NCBI GenBank assembly: GCA_025989215.1
Contig: JAPDNP010000007.1
Span: 62,001 to 126,000, forward strand
Reading direction: 5' to 3'
From: Neisseriaceae bacterium JH1-16
GTDB lineage: Bacteria; Pseudomonadota; Gammaproteobacteria; Burkholderiales; Chromobacteriaceae
Length of the DNA stretch: 64,000 nucleotides
The translations under genes and the position numbers were made by a program. Positions 62,032-64,000 of the stretch are shown here, piece by piece (position 1 is the first letter of the stretch; every line of letters begins with the position of its first letter). Under the pieces are notes generated by a model. It was not told the DNA's origin, did not search any database, and saw only the letters and a program-made list of their open reading frames with translations.

Positions 62032-63285
62032 ATGCAAACCAGCAGCGTCGCGATGAGCCGTCACGACATCGAATGGGTGCTGACCTTGTTCGGCACCGCG
62101 GTCGGGGCCGGCATTCTGTTCCTGCCGATCCAGGCCGGGCTCGGCGGCATCTGGCCGATGCTGATCCTGACCGTGCTGATCTTTCCGGTCACCTGGCTGT
62201 CGCACCGGGCGCTGACCCGCTTGGTAGTGTCGAGCGACACGCCCGCAGACATCACCACCGTGATCGAGAACGATCTGGGCCGCACCGCCGGCTTCATGGT
62301 CAGCCTGCTGTACTTCCTGTCCATCGTCACCATCGTGGTCGGCTACGCCACCGGCGTCACCAACATCGTCAGCTCCTTCCTGGAAAACCAGCTCGGCGTC
62401 ACCGGCATCTCGCGCTCGCTGCTGTGCATGGCGCTGCTGATCGGCTTGACCGCGGTGCTCGCCGCCGGCGAGAACGTGATGCTGCGCGTCACCTCGCTGA
62501 TGGTGTTTCCGCTGATCGCCTTCCTGTTCGGCCTGTCGGTGTACCTGATCCCGAGCTGGAACCTGTCCGCCTTCGATGCACCCGTGGTCACCGGCGACCT
62601 GGTGAAGAACCTGCTGTTGACTCTGCCTATCCTGGTGTTCTCGATGAATTTCTCGCCGATCTGCTCGGCGCTGGGCACGTCCTATCGCGAGCGCCATCCC
62701 CAGGGTGACGAGGCGCGCCGGCGCACCGACAAGATCGTGCTCTGGAACGCGGTAATCCTGCTGCTGTTCGTGATGTTCTTCGTGTTCTCCAGCGTGCTGG
62801 CCACCAGCCCGGCGGACCTCGCCAACGCCAAGGCCAACAACGTCGACGTGCTGACGATGATTTCGCTGCAGACCGAGCACCCGCTGCTGCGCTACGCGAT
62901 CCCGTTCGTCGCGTTCGCCGCCATCGTCAGCTCCTACTTCGGCCACTTCATCGGCACCCGCGAGGGCCTGCTCGGCATCGTCACCCGTCTGTTGGCCTGG
63001 AACGACCCGGCCCGTGCGGCACGGCTCGACCGGAAGACGATCGGCCGCATCACCACCGTGCTGATGGTGATCGGGCTGTGGCTGCTGGCGGTGGTCAACC
63101 CGCCGATCCTGAAGATCATCGGCGCGCTGTCGGCCCCGATCATCGCGATGTACTGCTACATCATGCCGGTGGTGCTGATGCGCCGTGTGCCGCGCCTGGC
63201 GATCTACCGCGAGAAATCCAGCGCGCTGGTGTTCGTGCTGGGGCTGGTGGTGATCATCGGCTACACCCTGGCCGAACTGCTGTAA
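62032..63285 (+). CDS. HAAAP-family serine/threonine transporter, SdaC-like
   Basis: A 417-residue inner-membrane amino-acid:proton symporter of the HAAAP family with 11 predicted helices. Signatures are LFGTAVGAGILFLPIQAG at the N-terminus and LVFSMNFSPICSALG in the middle. The nearest recalled relatives are SdaC and TdcC (serine, threonine). AGGGAG lies nine bases before ATG 62032. serB upstream makes serine, which fits a serine link. Confidence 0.9.
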   Translation: MQTSSVAMSRHDIEWVLTLFGTAVGAGILFLPIQAGLGGIWPMLILTVLIFPVTWLSHRALTRLVVSSDTPADITTVIENDLGRTAGFMVSLLYFLSIVTIVVGYATGVTNIVSSFLENQLGVTGISRSLLCMALLIGLTAVLAAGENVMLRVTSLMVFPLIAFLFGLSVYLIPSWNLSAFDAPVVTGDLVKNLLLTLPILVFSMNFSPICSALGTSYRERHPQGDEARRRTDKIVLWNAVILLLFVMFFVFSSVLATSPADLANAKANNVDVLTMISLQTEHPLLRYAIPFVAFAAIVSSYFGHFIGTREGLLGIVTRLLAWNDPARAARLDRKTIGRITTVLMVIGLWLLAVVNPPILKIIGALSAPIIAMYCYIMPVVLMRRVPRLAIYREKSSALVFVLGLVVIIGYTLAELL

Positions 63286-63297
63286 GCGCGACTCCTT

Positions 63298-63317
63298 TTC
63301 GGCCAACGTTGGCCGAA
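63298..63317. terminator. Perfect DUS-like palindrome downstream of the serine transporter
   Basis: TTCGGCCAAC joined directly to GTTGGCCGAA, a 20-base palindrome 12 bases after the stop. It is followed by a second, conventional terminator. Confidence 0.75.
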
Positions 63318-63318
63318 C

Positions 63319-63354
63319 AACGACAACCCCGGCGCTAGAGCCGGGGTTGTCGTT
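63319..63354 (+). terminator. Hairpin terminator after the serine transporter
   Basis: AACGACAACCCCGGC and GCCGGGGTTGTCGTT form a 15-base perfect stem with a six-base loop, followed by a short T/G run. Confidence 0.8.
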
Positions 63355-63435
63355 GTTCAGCGGCCGCTCGTGGAGACCAAGCCGGCGCCGCCTGCTTATA
63401 GTGAAGACACTTACCTCGCCCCACGGAGCCTGCCG

Positions 63436-64000
63436 ATGAAGCCCTACGTCCCGATGGCCCTCGCCGCCCTGCTCGCCGGCCTGGCGACCCCGCTCGCCCT
63501 CGCCGCCGCGCCCGATGCGCTGCTCGCGCTGCCCAAGGAGGCGTTCCAGCACTCGCCGTCCGAGCCGCACACCTATCGCTACCAGAAACCCGGCAGCGAT
63601 CTGCGCCGCTACCGCCAGATCCTCATCGCGCCGCTGGCCTTCCTGTCGAAGGCGCCGAGCGGCGATTGGAAGTTCTCGGTGGCCGACGAGCGCAACAAGA
63701 TCAGCCAGTACTTTCAGCAGAGCCTGAAGACACAATTGCAACAGCGCGGCATCGAGACGGTCGAGGTGCCGGGGCCCGATGCGCTGCGTCTGCAGGTAGC
63801 GGTAACCACGGTGACGGAAGAGAAACCCGGCCTGAAACCGATCGACATTCTGCCGGTGAAGGCGGTGTTCAATCTGGCGCGTAACGCCGCCGGGCTGGAA
63901 CCCTATCTGGTGAAGATTTCGACCCTGGGCCAGTTGGAGGACTCGCAAAGCGGCGAGTTGCTGGCCGGCGCGATCGACCTGAAGCAGGCCGACAAGGCCA
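63436..64000 (+). CDS. DUF3313 family protein, N-terminal part
   Basis: An exported protein whose gene runs off the right edge; 188 codons are visible. The signal peptide is about 1-22 (MKPYVPMALAALLAGLATPLALA); no lipobox Cys is seen. The body (ILIAPLAFLSKAPSGDWKFS; SQYFQQSLKTQL) fits DUF3313. Function unknown. Confidence 0.8.
   Translation, partial: MKPYVPMALAALLAGLATPLALAAAPDALLALPKEAFQHSPSEPHTYRYQKPGSDLRRYRQILIAPLAFLSKAPSGDWKFSVADERNKISQYFQQSLKTQLQQRGIETVEVPGPDALRLQVAVTTVTEEKPGLKPIDILPVKAVFNLARNAAGLEPYLVKISTLGQLEDSQSGELLAGAIDLKQADKA

Overview
The window is about 64 kb of GC-rich (roughly 64% by eye) chromosomal DNA from what looks like a betaproteobacterium of the order Neisseriales, outside the classical Neisseria group (Chromobacteriaceae-like). 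The assignment rests on gene content and protein style: class I fumarase, neisserial-type general porins, a TfoX_C-TadA fusion, RatA/RnfH/SmpB order, and paired CheV genes. I could not run a search, so the genus is unknown. No tRNA, rRNA, CRISPR array, integrase or intact IS was seen. Most of the window is housekeeping chromosome.

Layout. 1-3.3 kb: gcvT-gcvH-gcvP on the minus strand behind a clear sigma70 promoter and a tandem glycine riboswitch. 3.4-4.6 kb: a PadR regulator with a HAAS/DUF1700 membrane protein. 4.9-8.2 kb: an NCS1 transporter and glyoxylate carboligase. 8.3-11.9 kb: arcA-arcB-arcC for arginine fermentation, with FNR/ANR-like boxes upstream. 12.3-13.6 kb: gluQ and fdxA. 13.6-21.3 kb: chemotaxis and signalling (FleS-like kinase, two cheV, cheY, cheZ, cheA, EAL-HDOD protein). 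21.3-33.7 kb: housekeeping genes (tsaB, rimI, family 4 UDG, rpmG, rpmB, pyrG, kdsA, eno, ftsB, a diguanylate cyclase, rnfH, ratA, smpB, guaA). 33.8-40.5 kb: an outer-membrane variation region holding a poly-C-interrupted barrel gene, a broken Omp85-like gene, a porin, a second shorter Omp85-like remnant and a second porin, separated by AT-rich spacers. 40.5-53.6 kb: YqjD/YqjE/YqjK-like genes, tadA, an L,D-transpeptidase, an MCP, a patatin, OmpA-type proteins, an RNase D-like exonuclease and fumarase. 53.8-60.3 kb: an orphan bufferin-like precursor, nemR-nemA, a DJ-1/PfpI protein, a small barrel and a complete bufABCD bufferin (copper-binding RiPP) operon. 60.3-64 kb: serB, a hypothetical gene, an SdaC-type transporter and a partial DUF3313 gene.

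The most striking signal is not a gene. The 11-mer GGTTGGCCGAA occurs 16 times exactly and its 10-base core GTTGGCCGAA 30 times on the two strands, against a rough expectation well below one. Copies sit as inverted pairs in terminators and between genes, and inside genes mostly in the frame that reads Leu-Ala-Glu using the TTG Leu codon. One copy forms a hairpin in the linker of the glycine riboswitch. Density, placement and size are those of a DNA uptake sequence (DUS), but the word is unrelated to the Neisseria DUS (GCCGTCTGAA). It is a candidate new DUS dialect. It is scarce in the porin region.

Functional themes are amino-acid catabolism (glycine, arginine, serine), motility control, envelope variation, and metal or electrophile stress (bufferin operon, NemR/NemA, DJ-1).
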